A stretch of DNA of 64,000 nucleotides from NCBI GenBank assembly GCA_001414345.1, contig LLCB01000290.1, positions 1 to 64,000 on the forward strand. Reading direction: 5' to 3'. The position numbers and the translations under genes were made by a program. How positions within the stretch are numbered: position 1 is the stretch's first letter; each line of letters starts with the position of its first letter. The notes beneath the pieces were generated by a model, which worked only from the letters and a program-made list of their open reading frames with translations, was not told the DNA's origin and searched no databases. Source of the DNA: Hymenoscyphus infarciens (taxonomy: Eukaryota; Ascomycota; Leotiomycetes; Helotiales; Helotiaceae). Positions 23,141 through 35,419 of the stretch are shown piece by piece.

Positions 23141-25532
23141 TCCCCCTCCCTTAAAAAAAGACTCGTCCTCGAGTCTATCTATCTCTTGTCGTTCAGGGCT
23201 GAATCGGGATAGTGTAAGTGTTGCATTGTTGTGTTGTCGTAAGTTGGTTAGGGTCTGAATCGTAGCTGACCCGAGTTTGTAGATGCTTTGTTTTTATCGA
23301 AATGTCGTAAGCGAGATGTCGATTTTAGGTCCGAATCGTAACCGACCTAATTCGTAGATGCTTATAAAAGAGACTTCGTTTCCAATCCTTCAATATCAAA
23401 GTATAAGCATTTATGTTCACTAAAAGAGTATAGTCCAATCCGTCTAGTAGGTCGGAGAAAGTTCAAAGTTTAAAAGTTTAAAGTAAAATTAGAAAAAGTT
23501 TAGTTTAAAGTAAAATCAAAAAGTTTAAAGCAGAGTCGAAGCCGAAGTTAGAGTCGACTCAGATATAAATATTAAGAGGTAACGTTGTTATAGATAGAAG
23601 TAATAACTTAGCTAAGAGCTTACTTCAAGAGCGTACTAATTCGTATCTGATTTGAATTCTCTAATTCGAATTTATTAAAAGAGTATAGGTTCGTCTAAAC
23701 TAAAGTTAGCAGAAGTTTAAAGTAGAGTTGGATAGTCTTTAGTCGAGATTAAAAGTAATAACTTAATTAAGAGCTTACTTCTAAGTTTCGTCTTAATAGA
23801 GAGCGTATTTTAACCGATTCGTATCTGATTCGAAAATTTCACTAAAAGAGTATAGGTCTGAAAAAGTTTAAAGTAAAGTTAGAACCAAAAAGTCGATAAT
23901 GTTGTAGATAGTAATAACTTAGCTAAGAGGTCACTATCCTTTTAAGAGCGTGCTGATTTAATTCGTATCCGATTCAAAAGTTTAAATAAAAAAAGAACTT
24001 CTGGCTTAGCCAGAAGTAAAAGAAAGTAAGAAAGAGAGAAAGACTCTTTACTAGAGTTGGTAGGGTTTCAGGTAGTTAAAGGTAAAGTTATTTCTAAAGT
24101 TATTAAGTAGTTTTAGCTAGTCAAAAGTTATTACTAAAGTTAAGAATACTATCTAATGTTTAAGATAATAAAAGGGGTGGTTTCAGCTAGTTAAAAGAGT
24201 TATTACCGAAGTTGTCGTGTTACCTTATTCCTTTTAAGGTACTTAAGAACTTTTTCGTCATCTTCTAATTTTAAAGAAGAGTTACTATTGTATTGTAGGG
24301 AGCTTAGAGCTAGATGGAGGGGTGTTTTAAACCAAAGTACGTCGGTTTTACTCTTTATCTATAGCTAAAAGATCGTTTACTAACAAAGTTATAATTCTAG
24401 CGTCTCTTAAGCGTAGTAGACGCGTTCTAGAGCTAAGGTATAATCTTGTCCTATATATAAAAGAACTATTCCTATTCTCTCTAAGTATAGCTGTACTTAG
24501 AAAGCAAACGTTTCTTTAGCATATTCTTCTCCTAATTCTACTTCTATCTCTTTTAACTTCTATCTCTTTTAACCTTTATACTAGCGGCTAGGACTTAGTC
24601 CGTAACCAAGTAATTTGTATTCTTTTTAGTTATTTACTAGTAGAGGTATTTTTAAGAGAAGTTTAAAGTAGAGTTAGATAATATTTAGTTAGGATTAATA
24701 AAGATAGTGATAACTTAGCTAAGAGCTTACTTCTAAGTTTTATTCTAATAGGTGTCTAATAGAAAGCGTATTTTAACCGATTTATATCTGATTTAAGGGA
24801 AGTAGTAGGAAGGTATTAGAGGTAGCTGCTCGTAGCTGAAAGAGGTCTAAACATAGGCTTTAAAAAGTAAAGAAGGGTTTAAACAAAGGTTTGAAAGAGG
24901 GTTAGATTAGTGAGGGTTTAGAGGCAGAGTGTTTTTAACTTCGAAGTTTACTTTATAATTTTGTCCTCTATCTCTCTAACTAATCGTTTTATTCTTTATA
25001 TACCTTTTGCCTCTATCTTATCTATATATTATCTATATATTTTATAATTTTTTATTCTTAGGTATATAGGTAAAGATTAGAGAGAGTTTAGAGGGTCTTT
25101 TGAAAAGGGGGGTAGCTCTAGAAGGTTGTTTAACGCCTTATAATGGAACTAGGTTCAATATTTCAAAGATGTTAGTAGAGTAGAGGAGGGAGTAAGAGCA
25201 GATTTAGAAGCCTTTGTAATAACTATAGTATATTGACTTATTTACTAAACCTATATATAGTAGTCCCTATATAGAGAGGGTTATTAGGATTCTAAACACT
25301 TAACGTATTTAAATCCTATGACGTGTAAGATACGATTTTTACTAGCTATCTAAAACTGATATTAAACTCTAATATTACTAGCTGTCCAGGAGATCTCTAG
25401 AATCCTAGCTATTTAAGAATGTGTTATTATAGTCTAATTCTAAGCTAAATCGAAATCGAAATAAAAAGTAACGACAAGCTTGAAGAGATATTATAAAGGC
25501 CGTTACTAGCGAAGTCGAGTTTAGCCTTTTTA

Positions 25533-25895
25533 TATAATAGCACGAAATATATATAACTATAGAAGAGGTATATAGGAGTACGTTTAGCAGAATAACGTAT
25601 ATAAATACTAGGCCTAATACAGAAGAAAAGGCTAAACTAGCCTTTTCTGACTCTAGGAGTAAGCTGTTATATATAAGAGGTTTTAGACGATATAAAAGGG
25701 GTACGAAACCGAACAACGACATACGTCGGCTAATACAAAAGCCCGAACTCTACGAAGTACGTCCGAAAGTCCGGACAGACGTATAGACGTATATAACCTT
25801 CCTAGATTAGATAATACAAAACAACAACTACCGAAACCTTATATATACGGCATATGCTATGTTATCTCGGCTATATAGGACGGTATGCCGTTATA
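25533..25895 (-). repeat. LTR of copy 2, right
   Basis: This 363-bp partner of 22778-23140 carries C-to-T and G-to-A changes mostly at CpA and TpG sites. Confidence 0.88.
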
Positions 25896-26055
25896 TATTA
25901 ACTAATTAATTAATTAATTATATATATTTATATATATACTTTTAGTCTCTAAAAAGACTAAAAATCTTCTATTTATAAGACCTATTAATTAATTAATCAA
26001 TTAATTATATATATCTTTATATATATACTTTTAGTCTCTAATAGACTAAAAGTGT

Positions 26056-28531
26056 CAGTATATTTAAGAGTATACGTAGTTATATATACTATCGCTTAAG
26101 AACTATTTAGATAGACATCGTAGCTAGCTTTACTTAGTATATATAAACGATAATATAACTCTTTTTATATCGCTTTTTATAACTATAAAAGTTATACTAA
26201 TACTAATTAGTAGACGTATAGATTAGATATCTAGTTACTTCGTATATTTATACTATAAGTATACTTAGTATTACTAATAGACTTCTCTTTATAAATCGTA
26301 GTTACTTCTACTATTTAATAACTTTAATAATATACTATAAACGCTTCTTAATATAGAAAGCTCTAATTATAAATACTAACCTTCTTTTATCTACTAAGAT
26401 AATTTAGAGTTAGAGTACTCTTTAAATAGTTATTCTTTCTTAGATTATTTATCTCTTAGTTTTATCTTTCTAATACTAGATAGCTAAGAGTAGTTAATCT
26501 TATAATACTTAGGCTTAATATAGTAAAAATATACTATATTAGTAGAAACTTAGTCTAAACTTATAGTTTTTAATCTTTTACTAGTAGTTATAGATTTTAA
26601 AGAGTTAGAAGTGTTTTAAACTATAAGAAAAAGTCTATATATTAGTTATAGAGGTTTTAGTACTAGATTAGATAAGAATTAAAAGATATCTATTCTTTTA
26701 AATAATAAACTTATATTAACTAGCTTAGCTATAGTACTAGCTATATATAGCTTAGTATCTTAGTACTTCTTTTTACCTAGTATTAAAAAATCTACTACTA
26801 TTTTAATAAAGTTATAATTCTAATATCTTTTAGCTAATATAATAGTATTTTAGAGCTAGAATATAATCTTGTCTTATATAGAAAAGAATCTTTCTAACTC
26901 TAGTATCTTCTTAAGTATAGCTATACTTAAGAAGTAACTTTTAAAGTCTAAAAAGGTTTCTTTTTTCTTTTATTTATAAAGCTTAAAATATATTCTAAGT
27001 ATCTTTTAACTTATATTTTATTAAGAAATATAAGTTAAAAAGTTCTATTATATCTTATTAATCTTTAAAAGCTATATATCTAGTAGTAGACTTATATTAG
27101 AGCTTTAAGTAGTTCTTAGTAAGTTTTATAGTTATTCTCTAAATAAAGGCTTTATAAGTTTTAAGTATATAATAATAGTTAGTATTTACTTAGAGTCTAT
27201 TATATATTAATATCTTCTATTATTTATATATAAGTAAATACTATTATTTAAAAGTTTAATTTTCTTTATAAGCTTACTTTTAATAGATTATTAGGTTTTT
27301 AGAGTACTTTCTAGTTATAGATAGATAGCTAATTATTATAATTATTATAAGAGAAAAATATTAAAAGTAAGATTATATAACTAATAATAGTCTAGTATAG
27401 TAGATAAGTATAAAGAAGAAGTAAGAATAGACTAGTAGAGACTTAGACTCTAGTTATTATTTAGTAGATATTTACTAATTTATTCTACTAGGTTCTCTAA
27501 CTAGATAATCCTATTATCTTATTATATAATTCTATTCTCTTTTTCTTAGTCTTTAGACTTTATAGCTTATATTATACTCTAGGTCTTATCTATATTTAAA
27601 ACGTCTTATTAGTCTCTCTAGCTTTATAAAGCTATACTCTTATCTTTATTATTCTAAGACTTTTTATTCTTAGATATATAGATATAAGTTATAGATCTTT
27701 TAGTAGATACTTAACTAACTTCTCTAATAGAGAGCTCTATACTAGAAAGTAGAGCTTAGAAAAGACCTAGAGTTGCTTCTAATTCTAATATTAAATATTA
27801 ATAAAGAGAGATTAAGAGATTAATTTAAAAGTCTTCTAATAACTATAGTATATTAACTATCTAAATTATATATAGTATTCTCTATATAGAGAGAGTTATT
27901 AGGATTCTTAGAAATACTTAGTATAGTTTACTCTCTTTAATATATTAAAAATATAATTTTACTAGTTATCTATATAAATACTAAACTCTAATATTACTAG
28001 CTATCTAGAAGGTCTCTAATTTCTTAGCTATTTAAGGTTATTATCGATCTAGTCTAAATCTAAGCTAAATTATATTTAAAATAAAAGTAATAATATACTT
28101 AAGTAAGATATTATAATAGACAATCTCTAATAAAGAAGAGTTTATTCTTTTTATATAATAGTATAAAATATCTACTATAATAGAAGAGATATATAGAAGT
28201 ACGTTTAATAGAATAATATATATAAATACTAGGCTCGAATATAAATAAAAAGAATAAATACTCTTCTATACTAAATAAAACTATCTATATATAAAAGATT
28301 AGATAATATAAGGATCTAATAATAAGAATAATTAAGACCTTCTTAATATAGAGAATTCTAAAATAATAATAGCTAAAAGCTAAATATATAATATTTAAAT
28401 CTTAATATCTTCTATATATAAATATTAGATCTTACTATCTTTAGTACCTAGGTATCGGTTATATATACTCTTAGCGTATAAGTATTAGTAATATCGGCAT
28501 CTTAGTTAGTCTAGAATAGCTAGCTATTATA
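26056..28531 (-). mobile_element. Old, heavily RIP-mutated relic of the same LTR family
   Basis: The stretch 26790-26950 aligns with 24370-24500 of copy 2, and 27830-28150 aligns with 25210-25530. The right end, 28154-28531, is a minus-oriented LTR of the 495-bp type (its complement begins TATAATAGCTAGCTATTCTG). The left LTR is not visible. CpA and TpG are almost absent. There are no coding remains. Confidence 0.6.
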
Positions 28532-29312
28532 ATTCTAGAGTAGAAATAAAAAGATAGTCTAAATATTAGAATAAAATAAAAGTAGCTAGAATCTCTGAAA
28601 AGTAAGAATATAAGATAAAAAATATATAAAAGTAGTTGTTTCTTTAGCTCTTTATATACTCTATATATACTAGTATATAAAAGTAAGATATATAACGAAT
28701 ATCTAATATATTCTATTAGTTCTATTCTAAGAAAATACTATTCTAATATTCGTTCTTATTAAATATTCTAGTTAGAGTATTATCTTACTTAGTTTCACAC
28801 CGGAGTTACTAATACGTAAACACGTGAGATATATAGAGAGCTAAAGAGATACTAGACTTATTTAAAAAGTTATAAATAAATAATCTATATAAAAGTTATA
28901 GAGTTAGATTAGACTTAATTAGATATAAACTTCTTTTTAGATAGCTTCTATATTAAAGAATTTATAGCTATTTTAACCTTTAAAACAAAACTTAATTACA
29001 ATCGATATGTTAGATGCTATGTTGATCACATGCTTCGCACGTGATTCGTGACAAGGAAGCAGCACAAACCAATCTTGCTCTTTCTCACCCGTGATAACTA
29101 GTTCGATACTAACAGAAGCTACGGATAGCTAGATGGAATCCAGCACTCTGGGCCTCTCTCCCTCCATCACCATCACCACCCCCCTCCAATCCAATCCACC
29201 TCCATTCCCACGCATCCGTTTGACTGCCTCCGATGCGGTCATAATCGCTGAGACACAGAGTTAGTAAGTTCTTTAAAGTCGCGGAGTGTCTCACCTCTCC
29301 AAAAATTGGAAA
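28532..29312. other. Right edge of the RIP island and intergenic DNA
   Basis: AT-rich mutated sequence ends near 29000. After it comes normal-composition DNA with a small inverted motif (ATCACATGCTTCGCACGTGAT near 29016-29036). No gene was recognised. Confidence 0.5.
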
Positions 29313-29570
29313 TCAACAGTATCTGCACCGGGCGTTGACTTGAGGCGCCTGAACGATGTTTTTTGGTGCTGGGGTCTTGCAGAAACCACTTTTGCCAGAT
29401 GGTGTAGTTATACGACCGCAACGGAACGGTACTTCCTGGTACGCATGGCCGCAGACGCTCGAGTAGTAAATATACCAGCCGCAAGTACAATTGCCAGGGT
29501 TGGTATCGCTGTTGACTAGCCGATTTAGGACGTCAGTCCCCATCTGACCCGCCGTAACTTGCTGCGCCAT
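29313..29570 (-). CDS. Small Cys/His-rich protein (85 aa)
   Basis: A single-exon frame encodes MAQQVTAGQMGTDVLNRLVN followed by a dense cysteine/histidine core (CTCGWYIYYSSVCGHAY, then FRCG, GFCKTPAP and a terminal CRYC). The spacing of CxC, CGH and later cysteines is what one sees in small fungal proteins that may bind a metal ion. There is no signal peptide, so a cytosolic or nuclear site is likely. The family is not named and its function is unknown. An additional downstream exon cannot be excluded because the frame ends within the cysteine pattern. Confidence 0.55.
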   Translation of the reverse strand: MAQQVTAGQMGTDVLNRLVNSDTNPGNCTCGWYIYYSSVCGHAYQEVPFRCGRITTPSGKSGFCKTPAPKNIVQAPQVNARCRYC

Positions 29571-30311
29571 ATCGGTCTAGGGGGCTTGGGACAAGGATAT
29601 ATAGGATGCCAACGCGAAAGCTACTGTAATGGCAGGATCGGAAGTTGATAGCGGAACTAAGTAGAAAATCGGTCGATAGATGGACGAGAGAAATCTTGAA
29701 TATGGTTACACTACTTATACTAATGAATTTGATCAACTCCGAGTCTCAAAATCCAAATCCATCTCGGACTCTATGGGATTTCGAGAATCATCTTGCGCGC
29801 GCTAATCTAACCCAAGGTCTCTGATGGTGGTCTCTGAAGAAATTCCCAAGAACTAAAGTGGATAGATGTATTGGCTCTAATTCGCTATGTTGGCGCCTGG
29901 AAAAGGTGCCGCGCTTAGCACACATGGCCTCGTTGCAGTATATAAAAGCAGAGCAGGATCGATTGGAGGCGAACATTATGCCCAAAGTTGGTGCGCCAAT
30001 CCGAAACACCACCTCGCCTCTCTCTGCGGGGCGCGTATAAGTCCCCGTCCCCCTAATTCTTAATATTTTTGATGTTTGAGTTTAGGTCATTTGATTCGTG
30101 AAGTTATTGGACTTCCCACCCCTATCCAGTAGGCGCGCGCTTAGATTCCCCAACCCATTGGGTAGCCACACCGCTTTTTGTGACGGTGCGCCAAACATTT
30201 TCCCGTCGACGCTTGCCGCTTGTTCACTCGAACCCTTTTTAAGCCCGTCGCTCACCTACATTTCTGAATTACAATTACGACAGCTTCTTGGTATATCATA
30301 TTATTTTGGCC
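29571..30311. other. Divergent intergenic region
   Basis: It lies between the Cys/His-rich gene and the kinase-like gene, transcribed away from each other, and should hold both promoters. No repeat or RNA gene was seen. Confidence 0.5.
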
Positions 30312-31553
30312 ATGATCAAACCCGAAGAAAGATTCTTCAGCGATGGTGGGGGTTACTTTGGCGCGGCAGAAAACCCCAACACCGAAGCTTTTCTGAACGT
30401 CTGGGATTGGGATCAACTGCGAATGGTCAAGCTCAAAGGGACCGCTAAGATCTTCCCACCTGATGAGGGCCACGAGTTACAAGTTTTGGCGCAATTCGCC
30501 GACTACCTGTCTCCAGAAGTTCGCGCAGTTACCCTTGACGATGATGGGCTCATTACTAGAGTCTCCACAGATCCGGACGAGGATGAAACTATCTTTGTCC
30601 CATATTTTCCCTTCGCAGCCGTCCCATCACTCGCCGATTGCCGTATAGTTCAGTACTCCAAACTTCAAGAGCTCGATCGGTTGGGACCAGGTGTTGATCT
30701 CTCATCCTACGAAGATGAGTCCGGGAATCCTCAAACAGTTGCCTTCAAATTCAATTCCTGGTGGAAGCCTGTGAGAATGCAGATGGCCTGGGATGAACTA
30801 CACCTTCTGAAAAGTCTGCCTCCACATCCCAATCTACTACGACTTGATCGCGTTGTCCTCGAAGATGTGGAGTCTCGTGTGATTGGATTTACAACAAAGT
30901 ACATCCCAGGTGGAACTCTCGAAATTCTAAAGGTCCCTTTTCGATTTGAGTGGCTACAACAACTCACCCAAGTGGTGGATTTTCTCAACCTGGAACTAGG
31001 AATCATGCATCAAGACATTGCACCTCGAAATCTGCTTATCGATCCAGACACACACAAGCTCGTCCTCTTCGACTTTAACTTCGCTGCACGCAGAGAGGAT
31101 AGGTTAATAGACGGTCGGGATGACGTGTCTAGCGTTGTATTCACACTATACGAGCTCATCACGAACGATAGACACTTCACGAGCATCCCTCCGTGGGATC
31201 GAAATATAGACATGGTGCAGAGCATTTCAGAGTGGCCCTGTAACCGTGAACTAGACTCTGATGTATCGGTGTTCCGCAACTTTTTGGATGAATGGGCAGC
31301 GAAACGAAGATCCGATGGGGATAAAGAACGATATCTCAATGCACCCAACCAGCTTACATGGCCGGACTTACCAACCCCCACCGAGTACAATGTCCCCTAC
31401 GAAGTAGGAAAAACCTTGGATGGAGAGCCTAATTTGGTAACAGGCGTGCGGACCCGACGTGTTGCAATGGAGCTGGGGCAGTATTGCTTTCACTGGGAGA
31501 GGCCACCACAGAGCAGGTTGTCGAGGAAGAAGGAGGGTGAAAATGTCATGTAG
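30312..31553 (+). CDS. Protein-kinase-like protein with a DFN in place of DFG
   Basis: This single-exon frame gives 413 aa from the ATG at 30312 (MIKPEERFF); an upstream in-frame ATG at 30288 would add 8 residues. A kinase fold is indicated by VAFKFN (candidate beta3 lysine), then HPNLLRLDRVVLED, a catalytic-loop HQDIAPRNLLI (HRD changed to HQD, with Asp and Asn kept) and LFDFNFAAR where DFG is expected. The N-terminal 170 residues match no domain I know. Kinase-like ORFs of this shape are common in filamentous fungi, often as expanded families. Since the metal-binding Asp remains, activity is possible; a pseudokinase is equally open. Likely cytosolic. Confidence 0.75.
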   Translation: MIKPEERFFSDGGGYFGAAENPNTEAFLNVWDWDQLRMVKLKGTAKIFPPDEGHELQVLAQFADYLSPEVRAVTLDDDGLITRVSTDPDEDETIFVPYFPFAAVPSLADCRIVQYSKLQELDRLGPGVDLSSYEDESGNPQTVAFKFNSWWKPVRMQMAWDELHLLKSLPPHPNLLRLDRVVLEDVESRVIGFTTKYIPGGTLEILKVPFRFEWLQQLTQVVDFLNLELGIMHQDIAPRNLLIDPDTHKLVLFDFNFAARREDRLIDGRDDVSSVVFTLYELITNDRHFTSIPPWDRNIDMVQSISEWPCNRELDSDVSVFRNFLDEWAAKRRSDGDKERYLNAPNQLTWPDLPTPTEYNVPYEVGKTLDGEPNLVTGVRTRRVAMELGQYCFHWERPPQSRLSRKKEGENVM

Positions 31554-31611
31554 TAGCCGATGTATAAAGGACAGCATTTAATTAAACCAATCCAAGGGTA
31601 GATTCAGTATG

Positions 31612-32056
31612 CTACTCGTTCCTAAATTCTCTTTTTAAGGCCGGCTGTCCTCTGCAAAGCAATCGTATTCCATCTTGACTTTGGTCCAAGGGCGTGGCCT
31701 GAGCGGGGAAAATACTATGATCTGCTAGATCTTTGTAGATGGATCGTGGGATTCTGATAATGTTGCTTTTCATGCGAATCAGAGTCAGCGAAAAACTCCA
31801 TGTTGAAGTCATAGTGCTAGGTGCAGGTATAGGTATCTGAGCGATTTGATCCTTGGGAGTTTGATGAGAACCCCATGTTCCACGGAGATATTTCACGACA
31901 GGGGTTAAAAACCAACTTGGTAATCTCAGGCCGATCCAGGACGCGTTTTACCAGGGATAACCCATAAGTACCATTCACAAATTGAGTTAACGATAGATTT
32001 AGATGGCGTACTAGTAGAAGGCTTTCTGCGGGCTGACAGCTAAGTAGAAAAAGCAA
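31612..32056 (-). pseudogene. Possible remnant of an F-box-type or unrelated gene
   Basis: Two overlapping minus-strand frames carry protein-like sequence: LLLVRHLNLSLTQFVNGTYG and onward in one, then STWSFSLTLIRMKSNIIRIP to a stop at 31612 in the other. They cannot be read through without a frame change, and no good intron links them. The first resembles the leucine-rich tail of fungal F-box proteins, but weakly. I call it a probable gene remnant with no assigned function. Confidence 0.3.
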
Positions 32057-32250
32057 TCTATATTATTGCACCGATTCGCTAAGTCCCGGCGAACGGGCGT
32101 TTGCAGTGCACCGCTAGCACAACGGAGTACAATGAATTGCTGCCCAAGAATGTAGGTGGCATATTTGGGTAGATAACTGCAAGAATGGCCACGGCACGCC
32201 ATAGGCTGGGGGGGGGGGCTGTAAAACTCGTTCGTAGGAAAGGCTGCTAA

Positions 32251-33371
32251 GTGTTCAACGTCTTCAATTCTGAAACTTTTGTACTTGCGACCGCAGTCTC
32301 GTCCTTCAAATTGTCGGATTCAAACATCGTTGAATTAGGTAGGATGGGCGGTTACACCGATCTTGCATCCATGATGGGTACACACCCAGAAGTGGCCGTC
32401 TTCCGTCGCTTTGGGTCATTAAACGCCCAGAACATCCTCTATCTGCAAGCTGAATTGGTTTTTCTAGAGCTGAAGCTAAAGAAATGTGCGAAGACCGACA
32501 AGGAGTCCGGAAATCAGGATCGCGTTATCTACGACATAGATTGGCAAACCCTGAGCGAATCAACCCAGGTAATTGATGGTAATCCCGAACAGTGGCATAC
32601 TATCTTGAGAATCAGAGAGAAGTTAAAGGAGTATAGTGAGCAAAACCAATCATAACAAAGAGAGAACCTGACGACACAAGGAAGATGAAGCACTGCTCGT
32701 GCAAAAGCTTATATTGAAATCCGAAACTCCCAACCCGCGCGACCTTGAGTTCTTGCAGACTTGGATGCGGAACCCATCGATGGGAAATGTCTATCTTCTG
32801 GGTCCAGATGGTGATATCTGGGAGAAGCCTGATGAGGCTGACCTGATTGTTCTTAAGCGAAGAGGAAATGACAGTTTACTATCACGAATCCTAAGCGATT
32901 TTTTGATCCACTGGTACCACCAATATTTTGGTTGGCGGTTTCGTGTTTGTCCACCTACTGAACCCCCTATCTGGATGGGTTAGCTAAAGAGAAAACAGAA
33001 GCCTGACTCGGCGGATATCCATGGAAATACCGTACACTACTCCCAAAAAGCGCTTTTGCGACTAAGTACCATCGTCGGTACTGTCTGTGCTTCTCTCCTC
33101 CCTGTTTTGGCCATCGTCATATTGTACTATGTCGCTAGTATGGCACGCCGGCTTGCTATCATTGGGGTTTTTACCGCGATATTTTCTATGGCTCTTGGAG
33201 TTTTGACAAATGGGAGAGCGGTGGAAATATTTTCTGCAACCTCTGCGTAAGCTTGCTTCGGTGTTGAGCTTGAACTGAACAGAAGGCTCACATACCACTA
33301 GTTTTGCAGCTGTACAAGTAGTCTTCGTTGGTGCAACTCCATTCAACAATGGGACAGCCGTAGGAGCATAG
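32251..33371 (+). CDS. DUF6594-type fungal membrane protein
   Basis: Exons 32251-32635, 32685-32944, 32990-33246 and 33302-33371 join in frame (323 aa from the first ATG). The family start GGYTDLASMMGTHPEVAVFRRF suggests that the ATG at 32344 (292 aa) may be the true one. The N-terminal half is helical (LQAELVFLELKLKK, then DEAL/NEALL with QKLILKSETPNPRDLEFLQ). The C-terminal half has two to three membrane helices (VCASLLPVLAIVILYYVA, LAIIGVFTAIFSMALGVL, and a last one after the fourth exon joins). This layout is characteristic of the large DUF6594 family, whose function is unknown. The third-exon acceptor could instead lie 6 bases earlier, still in frame. Confidence 0.8.
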
Positions 33372-33581
33372 TTCAAGGAAATTGGAGCCTACTAAGCATT
33401 AACTCATGCTCACCAAAATGTTGTTTTATTTCAAACTTTCAGTCACTTCAGCTATGGTAATTGAGGAAAAGGGGATCTTCGGTTCATGTCCAGTTCGTAT
33501 GATTACATATTATTAGCTAGCCCCGAGACTTTCTCAGAAATCATAACCACTCCTTTAATTTCTCCATCACAATTACGCGCG

Positions 33582-35419
33582 CTACCCTTGATGATGGTCT
33601 GGATGCTGTTGATACTGCCCCTGAGATTGTGCTTGTGTTGCACTCTGGGAAGCGGCTCGTCTCGCTTCGAGGGCTTCCTTGTCTTGGCGTTGCTTCTCTT
33701 TTGCGAGTGCAAGCGCAGCTTTTGAATCTACAGCCATTGGTTAGCAGTTCCTCGAAACATTCGAAAGTTACTCTTGGGCTTACCTTGTTTAGCCTTTTTG
33801 TCGTGCACTAGTAGGGGAATGAGGGCATTCTTCCGGACTTCAAGAAGGCTTTCCTTTACAATATACTGGACACCAAATATCACATCGACTTCGCCAGATG
33901 TGGAGTACACAAAAAACTGAGTTTGGTGTACTCTGTTGCCTTGGGCACCCCGTTTCCATTCCAGCTCGATGATTCCAATAGCAGAAACAGAATTGCCACT
34001 GGCTTCATAAATATCTGGGGTAGTAAAGTTTTTGGAAATTGAGGGTACCATGTCAAGTCTCTGCACAAGATGAAGTGAGATCCAGTTCCCAACCTGGCAT
34101 TGGGTGTCCAGTAGAGCGGTGGCGCTCTTAAAGTTGCTTTGTGAATCTAGAATTTTAATGTCCAATTTGAAATGCTGTAAATATTAGCAATTTCGTCAAA
34201 AAAAAAGTGGTATGAGAAAAGTACTTCTTCTTCGACATCAGAACTCTTCGACCCCTCAGACTTTTCAATTGTAGCACGTTCATGTTGGGTGAAATTCTCA
34301 ACATCGAACCATGTGTCAACCTCCTCTTCTACCACTTTCTCGACGGGGGGTATTTTCTTCTCTCTGTCAGATGTGCGACACACCTTACTAACTCCTTTTG
34401 CTGCGCCCAGAGTGTAACTTTTCCAGTACTGGTCTGTAGGTTTGGTTTTGGAAGATAGGCAAAGCCATTCGAGAGACTTTCCATCTTCCATACCACTGCC
34501 CATCCTTCCGTGAGTTGTCCCAAATTGGTCGTTTGCCTTGTTCTTGCTTCTCCTCCTCGCCAGACGAATGTATATCGCTATCGCCAACATCACAAGAATC
34601 CCTATGCCACCTAAAGTTCCACCTATGACAGCTGCAAGACTGGTAGCTGTTGGGGAACTGGACGGTCCCGGTGTTTCGGCAGTTGAGGGGGGCGCATGGG
34701 TTATCCCCGTGGTTCCAGTTGTGGTAACAGTTGGAAATGCCGACTTTGAAGTCCCGGAGGAAGTTATGGAGGGAGGTCCAGGCCCGGTCTTTGTTTGGAC
34801 GAATGTAAAGGAAGTTTTGTTAGCGCAACCGAAATTTGACCATGTGGACGATCCATCGAGCCAAAGCCATTTCGCGCAATATGGTGCAATTTGAGTACTA
34901 TCCACACGTCATGTTAGGACTTCGTAAACAGAGAAATACCAGCGGTCTATCGAATTTTCTTACCAGTAACGGGTCCCATTTTGCGTTTGTGAATAACCTT
35001 GATTTTGATAATCCAAACACGTCGAAGTAATATCCAGCATGTCGGAGTCGACCCCAGAAGCTATACATGTTGCGACCACTTCCTTCTCCTTTGTGAAAAA
35101 ACTCATTGAAGACGGGACATAACACCATGGATTTGGAGGTACATGTGTATCTGAGTGTCCATCGTGAGTAAAAGGAGCCACAAGAGATCAAGTGTAAGAA
35201 CATACTTCCAAGGATCGACCAGCCTTCAAGATAATTACAACCCGAAATAGTCTCTCTCTTTCGTAGTCTTTCATGTGGTGGTTCTGGGGCCGGGGTTATC
35301 AGAGTTGGGAGCTCGTTCAGTGTAGCAGTTGGTGTGGAGGTTCCAACTGCAGAAACAGGATCGTATGCAATGTAAGGTATGAGCACAAAGATCCGACAAC
35401 GAGCACTGAATGTTTTCAT
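33582..35419 (-). CDS. Receptor-like single-pass membrane protein with a cytosolic retropepsin-like domain
   Basis: Five exons (35419-35206, 35150-34964, 34897-34225, 34174-33784, 33727-33582) join in frame to 536 aa. Order along the protein: a signal peptide (MKTFSARCRIFVLIPYIAY), a Cys-containing ectodomain (C at GCNYLEGW, PWCYVP, TCLDY, PYCAKW, FGCANK), a Ser/Thr/Pro stalk, one membrane helix (AVIGGTLGGIGILVMLAIAI) followed by RRR, and an acidic linker. After that comes a retropepsin-like fold (TALLDTQCQVGNWIS, then EVDVIFGVQYI) and a basic/glutamine-rich tail. The expected DTG or DSG has become DTQ, so the active site may be non-catalytic or divergent. Likely at the plasma membrane; ligand and role unknown. 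I chose the start at 35419 because it begins a signal peptide. Confidence 0.78.

Larger units (their letters stand above)
22778..25895 (-). mobile_element. Non-autonomous LTR retroelement, copy 2 (3118 bp, TSD TATTA)
   Basis: LTRs of 363 bp (22778-23140 and 25533-25895) and perfect TATTA duplications (22773-22777 and 25896-25900) define the element. It is collinear with copy 1 at 1897-4832, including the purine tract complement TCCCCCTCCC after the left LTR. RIP is intermediate: the left LTR is nearly intact, the interior moderately mutated, and the right LTR more so. All coding traces seen in copy 1 are further degraded here. Confidence 0.9.
22590..26055. repeat. Degenerate minisatellite split by LTR copy 2
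   Basis: Units of roughly 90-100 bp (an AATTAATTAATT run, a TATATATATTTATATATA run, then CTTTTAGTCTCTAATAGACT) occur about twice at 22590-22777 and twice at 25896-26055. They are interrupted by the LTR element at 22778-25895. The array therefore existed before the insertion. Confidence 0.6.

Noticed and set aside
21785..28531. 21785-22136 and 28154-28531 as the two LTRs of one element
   Set aside because: They are in opposite orientations and lack matching target duplications.
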